DNA of 64,000 bases from Novosphingobium piscinae (GCF_014230355.1 NZ_JACLAX010000015.1:17429-81428); one strand, 5' to 3'. Counted from the first letter of the stretch, positions 25,501-34,397 are shown. Notes: generated by a model from the letters alone, not told the origin. Translations and numbers: made by a program.

Positions 25501-27573
25501 ATCGAGCTGCAGGGCGCCGGGATCACCGGTCCCTACCGCCTGGGCCGTGAGGCGGTGATCCCCAACAGCGAGATCGTGGTGCTCGAGGTGCGCGACCGGT
25601 TCCGTTCGGAAGTGATCGTCGAGCGCCGCACCCTGACCCGCTTCCTCGACTACGACATCGACCTCCTGGCTGGCACGCTGACCTTCAAGCAGCCGGTGCT
25701 GAGCCGCGATGCCGCGCTCAACCCCCAGTTCATCGTGGTCGATTACGATATCGACCCGGGCCTCGCCGGGGGCGGCGCGCTGACCGCGGGACTGCGCACC
25801 GACTGGACGAGCCGGGATGGCCGGCTGCGACTGGGCGCCACCGGGCTCAGCGAGCAGGGCGACACTGCCCGCACGTCGCTGGGCGGGGCCGATCTGCGCT
25901 TCCGCCCGGATGCGCGTACCGAGGTGCGGGCGGAAACCGCGCTGAGCACCCGCTCCGGCGCACTGGCCTCGGCCTGGCTGGTCGAGGCCGAGCGCCGCGA
26001 CGGCCGGCTGTCCCTGCTCGCCTATGCCCGCTCGGCCGATGCCGACTTTGGCCTCGGCCAGCTCAACGGCGCCGAAACCGGGCGCCGCAAGTTCGGCGCC
26101 GATGCCCGCGTCGCCCTGACCAGCGCCCTGGCGGTCAGCGCCAGCGCCTGGACCGATCGCAGCCTGACCGACGGCTCGCGCCGCGAGGCGCTGCGTGTGC
26201 GCGGCGAGTATCGCACCCGCCCGGCCGACGCCTGGATCGGAGCGAGTGCGATGCAGGACCATTTCGCCGATGGCAGCGCGCCGTCCTCGGTGCTGCTCGA
26301 AGCCGGGATCGGGCGCCGCTTCCTGGGCGGCAAGCTGCAGGTCGATGCCGCGACCAGCGTCGGCCTGGGCGGCACCACTGCGGCTGATCTGCCGGCGCGC
26401 CACCAGGTCTCGGCGAGCTATGCGGTGACCTCGTGGCTCAAGCTGCTGGGCACCTACGAGATCGCGGTGGGCGCGGTCGAGGCCAGCACCGCGCGCGCCG
26501 GGTTCGAGCTGCAGCCGTGGCGCGGCGGACGCGTCACCACCGCGCTCGGCCGGCAGCGCCAGGGCGGGGCTGGTCAGGGCGAAGAGGGGCGGCGCAGCTT
26601 CGCCGCCTTCGGTCTGTCCCAGGCCTGGCAGGTCGACAGCCGGCTCAGCCTCGATGCCACGCTGGACGCCAACCGCATCCTTGCCGGCTCGCCCGCGGCG
26701 CGCCCGGTCAACCCGGCCCAGCCGCTGGCCAGCGGCGGCCACCTGGGCGGCAACGGCACGCTGGTCGAAGGCTTCACCGCGCTGACGCTGGGCGCGGGCT
26801 GGCGGACCGAACGCTGGTCGATCACCGCCCGGGCCGAATGGCGCCAGGGCGAGCTGGCCGATCGCCACGGCCTGACCCTCGGCGCGATCCGCCAGCTCGG
26901 CGAGGGCCGCATGCTCGGCGCCGGGGCCACCTGGACCCGCGCCACCGGCGCCGACGGCAGCCGCAGCGAACTGCTCGACGGGGCGGTGGCCCTGGCCTGG
27001 CGGCCGGCCGGTGCGACCATGGCCCTGCTCTCCAAGCTCGAGCTGCGTGCCGATACCGCCACGCTTGGCGCGGCAACCACGACCACCGACCGCCTCGCCC
27101 TGGGCGATCTGTTCGCCGCTGGCACCGCGGGCCGGTCGCGCCGGGTGATCGCCAGCCTGTCGGGCAACTGGACCCCGTGGGCCCGCCAGGACGACACCGC
27201 GGTGCAGCGGCTCGAGCTGGGCCTGTTCGGCGCGGTTCGCGCCAAGCTCGACGGCTTCGACGACCAGCGCATTGCCGGGACCACCCTGCTGACCGGGCTG
27301 GACCTGCGCATCGGCCTGACCCCGCGTGTGGCGATCGGCGGCAGCGCCACGCTGCGCAGCAACCTGGCCGACGGCACCACCCAGGTCGCCTATGGCCCGC
27401 AGGTGCAGGTGGTCCCGGCGAAGAATACCGTGCTGAGCCTGGGCTACACCTTCGCCGGCTACCGCGACCGCGATTTTGCCGAGGCACGCACCACCCGCCA
27501 GGGGGTCTTCGCCACGCTGCGGCTCAAGCTGGATGGCGACAGCCTTGGCTTCCTTGGGCTTGGCCGGCGCTGA
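22519..27573 (+). CDS. Giant outer-membrane protein with DUF11, SdrD B-like and C-terminal beta-barrel regions
   Basis: A 1684-aa protein with a signal peptide (~32 aa). Residues ~20-210 carry SNTASASWTQ and an extended beta domain. ~210-300 is a carboxypeptidase-regulatory-like domain (GSPVDGVRVTLVEAATGQ). ~350-470 is DUF11-like (LSKSASRPRAQPGDLVFYTI). ~500-560 is an SdrD B-like domain (GVRVTLEDGSFAVTDAEGRY). The C-terminal half (from ~950) is a long series of alternating hydrophobic strands (FGDFETGFAQTQLARYNR, GYTFAGYRDRDFAEARTTR) ending in a strand-like RQGVFATLRLKLDG, which looks like an outer-membrane barrel. It may anchor or export the smaller DUF11 proteins. This is inference. Confidence 0.75.
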   Translation: MPASHALRAAGALLCALWWALLAGFAAPAHAQAISNTASASWTQAGQTFSTLSNTVAFDVAPVAVTIETFAAAASRESLAFTPSHCGNTPIFVGNGEAGVQIIAGVAPASKVRIGDAFYFRVTAAAANLDPAAIDRLETTLITSSGDRETVVIFETAANSGVFVGGVPTAAVPPDARTEDCHLSVATGDTISIVCRQSTDEAVLATAQLDVLADPFGYVFDSEDGSPVDGVRVTLVEAATGQPATVFADDGQTRWPSTVITGEPIVDAAGNRYVLPSGEYRFPLAARGEYRLLIEPPDPYVAPSTASAAQLAGVLRPDGSALTLSPASTGGVLTLNSTEAVRIDVPVDRPGKPVTLSKSASRPRAQPGDLVFYTIVVGNPDSAHAKREVTLRDVPDAALRLRADSLRIDGQPAGDALVTTPDGSAFTLRLGTIPARGRRKVTYAASVRPDAIPGAAQNRVTATDSRGFTAATGAVVQIEEDGLTARMTLVGRVTDGGCAARGTGQGIPGVRVTLEDGSFAVTDAEGRYHFEGLLPGSHVVQVARSTLPEGGRFVDCQRSTNSAGSAISRFVRGQGGSLAVADFHARLPEGARPETRSATVPAAASDQVAAGAEIDWLAQADGPPAFLFPAADHNPRSPSVRVAIRHRADQTVTLTVNGKAADKVSFDGLKLDATRTRGVSLWRGIPLGGETTLLHAEVRNADGTLAADLAREVHFTETPADVEFLPDRSRLVADGRTRPVLALRLVDRHGRPVHAGLSGQFQLSAPYETAETADAQQTRALSGAAVLTPHWTVKGDDGVAYVELAPTMVSGAVQLDFVFPDGQQQPRRRTLKSWMVPGKVEWTLVGLAEGSAGARSIADEMERSGRFDSDLGRDARVAFYAKGRLRGSTLLTLAYDSAKQKADQRLLGAIDPRAYYTIYADASARRFDAASRDKLYVRIESRAFVALFGDFETGFAQTQLARYNRIATGVKAEYDNGRVHAQAFATRVAGRHRRIELQGAGITGPYRLGREAVIPNSEIVVLEVRDRFRSEVIVERRTLTRFLDYDIDLLAGTLTFKQPVLSRDAALNPQFIVVDYDIDPGLAGGGALTAGLRTDWTSRDGRLRLGATGLSEQGDTARTSLGGADLRFRPDARTEVRAETALSTRSGALASAWLVEAERRDGRLSLLAYARSADADFGLGQLNGAETGRRKFGADARVALTSALAVSASAWTDRSLTDGSRREALRVRGEYRTRPADAWIGASAMQDHFADGSAPSSVLLEAGIGRRFLGGKLQVDAATSVGLGGTTAADLPARHQVSASYAVTSWLKLLGTYEIAVGAVEASTARAGFELQPWRGGRVTTALGRQRQGGAGQGEEGRRSFAAFGLSQAWQVDSRLSLDATLDANRILAGSPAARPVNPAQPLASGGHLGGNGTLVEGFTALTLGAGWRTERWSITARAEWRQGELADRHGLTLGAIRQLGEGRMLGAGATWTRATGADGSRSELLDGAVALAWRPAGATMALLSKLELRADTATLGAATTTTDRLALGDLFAAGTAGRSRRVIASLSGNWTPWARQDDTAVQRLELGLFGAVRAKLDGFDDQRIAGTTLLTGLDLRIGLTPRVAIGGSATLRSNLADGTTQVAYGPQVQVVPAKNTVLSLGYTFAGYRDRDFAEARTTRQGVFATLRLKLDGDSLGFLGLGRR

Positions 27574-27587
27574 GGGATCTTCCCGCG

Positions 27588-29453
27588 CTAGCGGACCAGC
27601 GCCTGGATGCTGAGGGTGAAGCTGGGCGGCGTGCCGGTCGACCCGGCCATCGCCCCCTTGGGATTGAGGCAGACGAACCGCACCGCCGGATCATAGGCCG
27701 AAACCGGGGTATAGGAGCAGCCGGCGAAGCTGGTCGGGGCCACGGCGGCGTTGGAATAGCGGATGTCGGTCGCCGCGTTGAAGGTCAGGCCGCTGGTGGG
27801 CGAACCCTGGGTAAACACCGGACTGGCCGCCGTGCCGACGCTGAGCTGGCTCGGCAGGGTGTCGATCAGCCAGACCGTATTGGTGTCGACCGCACGAGGC
27901 CCGGTGTTGCTGACGGTGAAGGTGTAGCGCACGATCGCCCCGGGGATGTACTTCGGGTTGGTCGTGCCGTTGACCGGATCCGACAGCGGCACCGCATCCT
28001 TGGCGATGGTCAGCCGGGCATTGGCGGCGATCCGGGTGTTGGTGATCGTGCAGGTCACCACGTCGCCCATCGTCGGGGTGATCGTCCCGCCGACGGTGGT
28101 GGGCAGCGCTGTGCCGGTCCCGCTGGCGGCGTTGGTGCAGGCCATCGTGGCATTGTACTGGTTCAGGCTGGTGACACCGGCCCCGCTTTCGGCCAGGCTA
28201 TAGGGGGTGCCGGCGGTCGCCTGGAACTGCGGCGTGGCGGCATTGCCGACGGTGGCCCCGGTCCCGGTCGTGGTCGTGGTGGCCATCACCGTGCTGCCCT
28301 GACTGATCGACAGGACGAACTGGTCACTGGCGAACTGCCGCCCGGTGGCACCCAGCGCCTTGCGCAGGGTCAGCTGCGGGAACGGCGTCGCGGTGAAGGC
28401 GCATTGCACCGCATCACCGAACTGCAGCGCCGGAAAGGCATAGGAGGTGGTCACCACACCGCTGGGCAGCGGCGTGGCCGAGGCGCCGTTGCTGTTGGTG
28501 CAGGTCAGCGTCGACCGGTAGCGGGCCAGCGTGCTGGCGCTGCCGCTGGCCATCGCCTGGTTGAGCGTGACCGGCAGTGACGAGGTGACCGACAGCGCCG
28601 CCGCGGTGAAGGGCCCCAGCCCGGTGCCGGTGCTGGTGCCGGTGGCGAGGACCGTGCCGCTGGACCCGGCATTGATCGAGAAGGTGAACTGGTCTGACGC
28701 GGCGGCGCGGGCGCCGCTGATCTGGGTGGTCAGCCGGATCGAGGCGAAGCGCACGGCGAACATCGCACCCTGCAGGCCGCCGCCGACGATCGTCGTGGTG
28801 ACCGTGGTCGGGATGGTCGAACCGACGATATAGGCGCCCACCGTGCCTGGCACGCCGGTGGTGGTGAAGGTGGCCGAGCCGGTGCCGGTCGCGCCGGGAT
28901 AGGTAGCGCCGCTGATCGGGCCCACCTGATCGAGCAGCACCCAGCCGCCACCGTTGCTCTGGAACGAGAGCGATTCGCCATCATTGCTCGATTCCGCATC
29001 GGCCGCGACGAACATGAAGTTCGATACCGCACCGGCGCCGGGCGGCGGGGTGATGACGATGTTCGAGATCGTCACCGTGGTGGTGCCGGCCGCCGACTGG
29101 TAGAGCGCCGGCCGCCCCGGGATGCCGAGGAAGGCGGTGTTGCCCACGGCCCCACCGGTCCAGGTGGGCGTCGCCACGGCGGTGATCGCCGCGCCCGAGA
29201 CGCGCATCACGAAGCTCATCACGCTGCCGTCCTGCAGGGTCAGCGAATAGCTCTGCCCGCCGGTCGAGCGGGCCTGGACATCGTTGTAGGTGGCGAAATC
29301 GATCCAGCAGTAGGTCTGCCAGCTGGACGGTCCGGTGGCGCCCTGCGCCGTGGCATAGTTGCAGTTGGCCGCCTGGGCGGTGCCGGCGCCGGCGATCAGC
29401 AGGGTCACAAACGCCCAGAACCGCAGCAGTGCTCGTCCCAATCTTACGTGCAT
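27588..29453 (-). CDS. Secreted DUF11-type repeat protein 3 (opposite strand)
   Basis: A 621-aa secreted protein read from ATG 29453, with a signal peptide (ALLRFWAFVTLLIAGAGTAQA). An N-terminal Cys-bearing domain (NCNYATAQGATGPSSWQTYC) precedes Ser/Thr/Gly-rich beta repeats. The last ~130 residues are DUF11-like (AIVRYTFTVSNTGPRAVDTN) and close to the 21403 gene. Its 3' end lies 14 bp from the end of the giant outer-membrane gene, so transcripts converge. A direct repeat of TACGTGCA separated by TA spans its start codon. Confidence 0.75.
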   Translation of the reverse strand: MHVRLGRALLRFWAFVTLLIAGAGTAQAANCNYATAQGATGPSSWQTYCWIDFATYNDVQARSTGGQSYSLTLQDGSVMSFVMRVSGAAITAVATPTWTGGAVGNTAFLGIPGRPALYQSAAGTTTVTISNIVITPPPGAGAVSNFMFVAADAESSNDGESLSFQSNGGGWVLLDQVGPISGATYPGATGTGSATFTTTGVPGTVGAYIVGSTIPTTVTTTIVGGGLQGAMFAVRFASIRLTTQISGARAAASDQFTFSINAGSSGTVLATGTSTGTGLGPFTAAALSVTSSLPVTLNQAMASGSASTLARYRSTLTCTNSNGASATPLPSGVVTTSYAFPALQFGDAVQCAFTATPFPQLTLRKALGATGRQFASDQFVLSISQGSTVMATTTTTGTGATVGNAATPQFQATAGTPYSLAESGAGVTSLNQYNATMACTNAASGTGTALPTTVGGTITPTMGDVVTCTITNTRIAANARLTIAKDAVPLSDPVNGTTNPKYIPGAIVRYTFTVSNTGPRAVDTNTVWLIDTLPSQLSVGTAASPVFTQGSPTSGLTFNAATDIRYSNAAVAPTSFAGCSYTPVSAYDPAVRFVCLNPKGAMAGSTGTPPSFTLSIQALVR

Positions 29454-29677
29454 ATACGTGCAGGTGCCAAGAAACCGCGGTTCAGGCAAGCGCGACGGCC
29501 GGTCCGCCCCCACCCCGCCGGTCGGTACATTGCCAATCCGTAATGGTCTCCCCACGGTCCGGTCGTCCTGGCAGGCCCATAGACCGGGGCGACGGCACGG
29601 CGTCTTCCTCGCACCAGCCCCGGCGCGGCAAGGCCCGGCCGTCACCCCCGCCCCGGCCCAGCAGCAGGATCTCCGCC

Positions 29678-32600
29678 TTGATCCGACCGGTGTTCTTCGA
29701 TCCGTCCGGCCGGCGCCGGGTGCGGGCACGCCGGATCCTGCTGGCGCTGCTGGCCCTGTTGAGCGTGGCCTGCGCGGTCTTCGCCACCACCGTGCTCGAC
29801 GTGCCCACCCAGGCCCCGCTGCCGATCGGCTACGAACGGTTGACGCCCCTACCCCTGCCTGCCCAGCTGAGCCACCTGCGCCACCGGGTGAGCGCGCTGC
29901 TGCCGGCCGGGGTGCGTGCCGCCCCGCCCCACGGCCACCCGCTGACGCTGGGCTTCTACACCCCCGAGGCCGAGGACGGCGTGCCCTCGCTGCGGCGCCA
30001 TATCGGCCAGCTCGACTGGATCGCCCCGACCCTGCTCGGCCTGTCCGCTGCGGGACGGCTAGAGGTTCGCGACGATCCGGCGCTGCGCCAGGTGATCGGT
30101 GGATCGCTGCACCGTCCGCTGGTGATCCCCGTGCTCCAGAACCTGCAGGATGGCGAGTGGAGCGGCGCCACCGCCGCGCGCATGCTGCATGATGCGGGGC
30201 AACGGCGCCGGCTGGAGCTGGACATCGCCGCGCATCTCGCTGCGAGCGGCGATGCGGGGATCCTGTTCGACCTCGAAAACCTGCCGGATGCCGCGCTGCC
30301 CGACCTGGTGCGGCTGGTGGCCGAAACCCGCGCGCGGCTGGCCCCGGCCGGCCGGCTGGTGGCGGTGACCATGCCGATCGACGCTCCGGCCTGGCCGGCC
30401 CGGGCACTGGCCCGCGCCGCCGACAAGCTGGTGCTGATGGCCTATGACGAGCACTGGGAGGGCGGCACCCCCGGTCCGATCGCGTCGGAGCCATGGTTCG
30501 CCGCCCGGCTGGCCGCGACCGTGGCGGGCCTGCCGGCCGACCGGGTGATCGTCGCCTTGGGCAACTATGCCTATGACTGGCACGCCGGCCAGGCCGAGGC
30601 CCTGACCGTGGCTGAGGCCTGGCTGACCGCGCGCGACAGCGAGGCCCGGCCCCGCTTCGTTAACGCACTGGGCAATGCCGCCTTCTCCTATGCCGATGGC
30701 GGGGTGCGCCACGACGTGTGGCTGCTCGATGCGGCCGCCAGCTGGAATGAGTTGCACGTGCTGCGCCAGCTCGGCCTCGCCAATGTCGCGCTGTGGCGGC
30801 TGGGTTCGGAGGACCCCGGCTTCTGGTCCGTGCTGGCGCGCTGGCGCAGCGGCGCGGGTCGGCCGACCCTGACCACCATCGCCCCGCCGCAGACGGTCGA
30901 TGTCGCGGGCAGCGGCGAGATCTTGCGGATCGCGGCCACGCCCCAGGCGGGCCGGCGCCAGCTGACCTATGCACCCCGCGGTGAGCGCATCGTCGACGAG
31001 CGTTTCCTCGCCCTGCCCACGCCTTTCGAGGTGCAGCGCACCGGGAACCGGCCCCGGCTGGTCGCCCTGACCTTCGATGACGGTCCCGACCCGACCTGGA
31101 CCCCGCGGATCCTCGACGTCCTTGAGCGGTTCCATGTCCCGGCAACCTTTTTCATCGTGGGCGAGAACGGCGTGGCCCAGCGCGGACTGCTGCGCCGGAT
31201 CGCCGAGGACGGAGACGAGATCGGCAACCACAGCTATACCCACCCGAACATGGCCGAGGAGGCGCCGGCCGGGATCGGGCTCGAGCTCAATGCCACGCAG
31301 CGCCTGATCGAAGCCTATACCGGCCGCTCCACCCGGCTGTTCCGCGCGCCCTATTTCGGCGATGCCGAGCCGACCACCGCCGACGAGCTGCAACCCGCGC
31401 TGGTCGCCCAGCGCCGCGGCTACACCGTGGTCGGCCTGCACGTCGATCCCGGCGACTGGCAGCGCCCGGGCACGGCGGCGATCGTCGCCCGGACCATCGC
31501 CGGGGTCGAGCATCCCGCGCCGGGCCGTTCGGGTAACGTGGTGCTGCTTCACGACGGCGGGGGCGACCGTGCCCAGACCCTGGCCGCCCTGCCGCTGATC
31601 ATCGCCCGGCTGGAACATGATGGCTACCGCCTCGTTCCGGTCTCGACCCTGGCGGGGCTGGGGCATGATCAGGTCATGCCGCGGGTCGAGGGGATCGATC
31701 TCGCCGCGGTGCGCGCGGATGTGTTCCTGTTCGGTGCGATCGGCGCGGGACTGACCGGGCTGAACTGGCTGTTCTTCTTCGCCATCGCGCTCGGGCTGGG
31801 TCGGGCCGTGCTGCTCACCGGGCTTGCGCTCCTGCCAGGGCGGATCCGCCCGCGCGCCTGCGCCGTCCCGTTCCGGCCGACCGTGACGGTCATCATCCCG
31901 GCCTACAACGAGGAGCGGGTGATCGCCGCCGCGGTGCGGCGCGTGCTGGACAGCGACTATCCCGATATCGAGCTGATCGTCGCCGACGACGGATCACGCG
32001 ACCGCACCAGCGCAATCGTCGCGGCTACCTTCGGCAGCGAGCCGCGCATGCGGCTGCTCACCCTGGCCAACGGCGGCAAGGCGGCGGCGCTCAACCGCGC
32101 GCTGGCCGAGGCCCACGGCGAGGTAATCGTCGCGCTCGACGCCGATACCCAGTTCGAACCGGCCTGCATCGGGCGGCTCGTGCGCTGGTTCGCCGATTCG
32201 GCGATCGGGGCCGTGGCGGGCCATGCCAAGGTGGGGAACCGGGTCAACCTCGTCACCCGCTGGCAGGCGGTCGAATATGTCACGGCCCAGACCATCGAGC
32301 GGCGCGCGCTGGCCCGGTTCGACGCCATCATGGTGGTGCCCGGTGCGGTCGGGGCCTGGCGGCGCGCGGCGCTCGATGCGGTGGGCGGCTATCCCGAAGA
32401 CACCCTCGCCGAGGACCAGGATCTGACCATCGCGGTGCAGCGGGCCGGCTGGACCGTGGTCTATGACGAAGAGGCCGTGGCCTGGACCGAGGCGCCCGAA
32501 AGCTTCGCCGCCCTGTCGCGCCAGCGCTTCCGCTGGTCGTTTGGCACGCTGCAGTGCCTGTGGAAGCATCGCGCGGTGCTGGCGCGGCGCCAGCCCGGCG

Positions 32601-33085
32601 GGCTGGCCACGGTCGGCATGCCGCAGGCCTGGCTGTTCCAGATCGCCTTCGCGCTGGTCTCGCCACTGATCGACCTGGCGTTGGCGGTATCGATCGGCGG
32701 CACCGCACTGCGGGTGCTGCAGCATGGCTGGGCCCAGACCCAGACCGACGTGCTGCGCATGGGTGCCTATTGGCTGGCTTTTACCGTGGTGGACCTGCTG
32801 TGCGGATTCGTCGCCTTCCGGCTGGACGTGCGCCGGGAACGCTTCCGGCCGCTGCTGCTGCTGGCGCAGCGGTTCGTCTACCGGCAGCTGATGTATGTCG
32901 TGGTGATCCGCGCCGTGGCCGCAGCCTGGGCGGGCCGTGCGATCGGCTGGGGCAAGCTCGAACGATCGGGTCGGGTCAGCGACCGCGCCGTGGCCGGCCC
33001 GCTAGACCAGAGGGAGGCGCAGCCGCGCGACCAGCCCCCCCGCCTGTCCCCCGCCAGCGTCCCCAACCCGCCCCCCGTCGCCTGA
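29678..33085 (+). CDS. Trimodular glycan enzyme: GH18-like hydrolase, NodB deacetylase and GT2 synthase
   Basis: One protein of about 1135 aa joins three enzymes. After an N-terminal membrane span comes a GH18-like barrel (HPLTLGFYTPEAEDG, catalytic FDLENL with E ~200, LMAYDEHWEGG). A NodB polysaccharide deacetylase follows (ALTFDDGPD with D467-D468, HSYTHPN ~518). Last is a GT2 synthase with PAYNEE (~741), VADDGS, LDADTQF (~820) and QRFRW (~949), plus C-terminal membrane spans. It probably makes and trims a GlcNAc-type polysaccharide, in the manner of PgaB and PgaC. I prefer TTG 29678 (AGGA 8 nt upstream, family-like IRPVFFDPSGRRR); ATG 29543 is an alternative. Confidence 0.88.
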   Translation: MIRPVFFDPSGRRRVRARRILLALLALLSVACAVFATTVLDVPTQAPLPIGYERLTPLPLPAQLSHLRHRVSALLPAGVRAAPPHGHPLTLGFYTPEAEDGVPSLRRHIGQLDWIAPTLLGLSAAGRLEVRDDPALRQVIGGSLHRPLVIPVLQNLQDGEWSGATAARMLHDAGQRRRLELDIAAHLAASGDAGILFDLENLPDAALPDLVRLVAETRARLAPAGRLVAVTMPIDAPAWPARALARAADKLVLMAYDEHWEGGTPGPIASEPWFAARLAATVAGLPADRVIVALGNYAYDWHAGQAEALTVAEAWLTARDSEARPRFVNALGNAAFSYADGGVRHDVWLLDAAASWNELHVLRQLGLANVALWRLGSEDPGFWSVLARWRSGAGRPTLTTIAPPQTVDVAGSGEILRIAATPQAGRRQLTYAPRGERIVDERFLALPTPFEVQRTGNRPRLVALTFDDGPDPTWTPRILDVLERFHVPATFFIVGENGVAQRGLLRRIAEDGDEIGNHSYTHPNMAEEAPAGIGLELNATQRLIEAYTGRSTRLFRAPYFGDAEPTTADELQPALVAQRRGYTVVGLHVDPGDWQRPGTAAIVARTIAGVEHPAPGRSGNVVLLHDGGGDRAQTLAALPLIIARLEHDGYRLVPVSTLAGLGHDQVMPRVEGIDLAAVRADVFLFGAIGAGLTGLNWLFFFAIALGLGRAVLLTGLALLPGRIRPRACAVPFRPTVTVIIPAYNEERVIAAAVRRVLDSDYPDIELIVADDGSRDRTSAIVAATFGSEPRMRLLTLANGGKAAALNRALAEAHGEVIVALDADTQFEPACIGRLVRWFADSAIGAVAGHAKVGNRVNLVTRWQAVEYVTAQTIERRALARFDAIMVVPGAVGAWRRAALDAVGGYPEDTLAEDQDLTIAVQRAGWTVVYDEEAVAWTEAPESFAALSRQRFRWSFGTLQCLWKHRAVLARRQPGGLATVGMPQAWLFQIAFALVSPLIDLALAVSIGGTALRVLQHGWAQTQTDVLRMGAYWLAFTVVDLLCGFVAFRLDVRRERFRPLLLLAQRFVYRQLMYVVVIRAVAAAWAGRAIGWGKLERSGRVSDRAVAGPLDQREAQPRDQPPRLSPASVPNPPPVA

Positions 33086-34384
33086 ACCGAGCGAGAAGCT
33101 GCCGCCATGCAGGCGCGCGATCGCCGCGACCGTGGCCAGCCCGAGCCCCGCACCGGGCCGTGTCCGGGCGTTGTCGAGCCGGGTGAAGCGTTCGAGCGCC
33201 CGCTCGCGGTCGGCAGCGGGGATGCCGCGGCCGTCGTCCTCGACCTCGATCACCACGGCCTCCTCGGCGGGTACTGTCCGCACCATGATCCGGCCGCCGC
33301 CGTACTTGAGCGCATTGTCGATGAGGTTGGCGAGCGCACGCGACAGCAGCTCGCGGTCGCCCAGCACGGTGGCCGGGACCCCGCTTGCGACAAGTTCGAC
33401 GCCGGTCTGTTCGGCGAGCGGCTCATAGAGCTCGGCCAGGTCGAGCACCAGCGCGCGCACCTCAAGCGGGGCGCGCCGGTCAGCCATGGCTCCGCTTTCC
33501 AGCCGGGCCAGTTCGAGCGCCGCCGCCAGCATCGCCTCGAGCACCTCGGCGTCGGACAGCGCCAGCTGCAACGCGTCCTGCGCCGCTCCCTCGGGCACGG
33601 CCGCCTGCGCGGTCTCGATCGCCGCGCGCAACCGCGCGACGGGCGAGCGCAGATCGTGCGCCAGCCCGCCGGCAACCGACTGCAACTCGCTCACCAGCCC
33701 GTCGATCCGCTCGGCCATCAGGTTGATCTGGCGACCGAGGTGGTCGAACCCGTCGCCGAACCCGCTGCTCTCCACCCGCGCCGCAAAGTTGCCCGCGGCC
33801 AGCGCCTCGGCCGTCTCGGCAATGGCATGGGCGCGGCGGCTGACGACCAGGCCGGTCAGCATCGCCCCGCCCAGCGCCAACCCGGCCGTGAGCACGATCA
33901 CCAGCGCGAGCGCCTCGACGAAGGCAAGATCGAAGTGCCGATCGGGCGTGGTCAGGATCCCGACAACGAGATGGGTGCCATCGGCCAGGTCCGCCGCCAA
34001 GGCGAGCGCCTCCGCCGGAGGGCCACCGCTGGCATGGTAGGCCCGGATGCGCACGGGACGATCGCCCGCCGCCACCTGCGGCACCGCGGCGAGGTGACTG
34101 AGCACCGGCTTGCCGTGGCCCGAAACCGCTACGAACAGCAACGGATCGCTGACGCTGCCGCGCCGCTCGGCAACGGCGCTGGCCAGTTCGCGGTAACCGC
34201 CCGCATAGAAGGCGCCGAGCAGCTCGTTGCGCAGATCAACAATCTGCCGCGTGCGGTCGAGATCGATGACCTGCAGCATCTTGGCGCGCAGCAGCCCGAT
34301 CGCCGCGCCGCCGGAAATCACCTGCAGCACGAAGATCGCCGCGATCAGCCGCGCGACGGTGGACGAGGCAAGGCGCCGCAGCAT
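33002..34384 (-). CDS. Sensor histidine kinase (two-component pair 2)
   Basis: A 460-aa membrane kinase: two membrane spans around a ~110-residue periplasmic region, a HAMP linker (~190-235), H box LAHDLRSPVARLR (~H243), N box LIDNALKYG and G box AGLGLATVAAI. The C-terminus carries a Gly-rich insert (GGRVGDAGGGQAGG) before LVARLRLPLV. It starts 13 bp after the regulator at 34398, its evident partner. Its last 84 bp overlap the end of the glycan synthase gene on the other strand. Confidence 0.9.
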   Translation of the reverse strand: MLRRLASSTVARLIAAIFVLQVISGGAAIGLLRAKMLQVIDLDRTRQIVDLRNELLGAFYAGGYRELASAVAERRGSVSDPLLFVAVSGHGKPVLSHLAAVPQVAAGDRPVRIRAYHASGGPPAEALALAADLADGTHLVVGILTTPDRHFDLAFVEALALVIVLTAGLALGGAMLTGLVVSRRAHAIAETAEALAAGNFAARVESSGFGDGFDHLGRQINLMAERIDGLVSELQSVAGGLAHDLRSPVARLRAAIETAQAAVPEGAAQDALQLALSDAEVLEAMLAAALELARLESGAMADRRAPLEVRALVLDLAELYEPLAEQTGVELVASGVPATVLGDRELLSRALANLIDNALKYGGGRIMVRTVPAEEAVVIEVEDDGRGIPAADRERALERFTRLDNARTRPGAGLGLATVAAIARLHGGSFSLGSGDGGRVGDAGGGQAGGLVARLRLPLV

Positions 34385-34397
34385 GGCGGGCCGAACG

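Noticed and set aside
26433..28580. A ~715-codon plus-strand frame across the end of the giant surface gene and the opposing gene
   Set aside because: Composition is Arg/Pro/Gly shadow, and it crosses two convergent genes with clear signal peptides and domains of their own.
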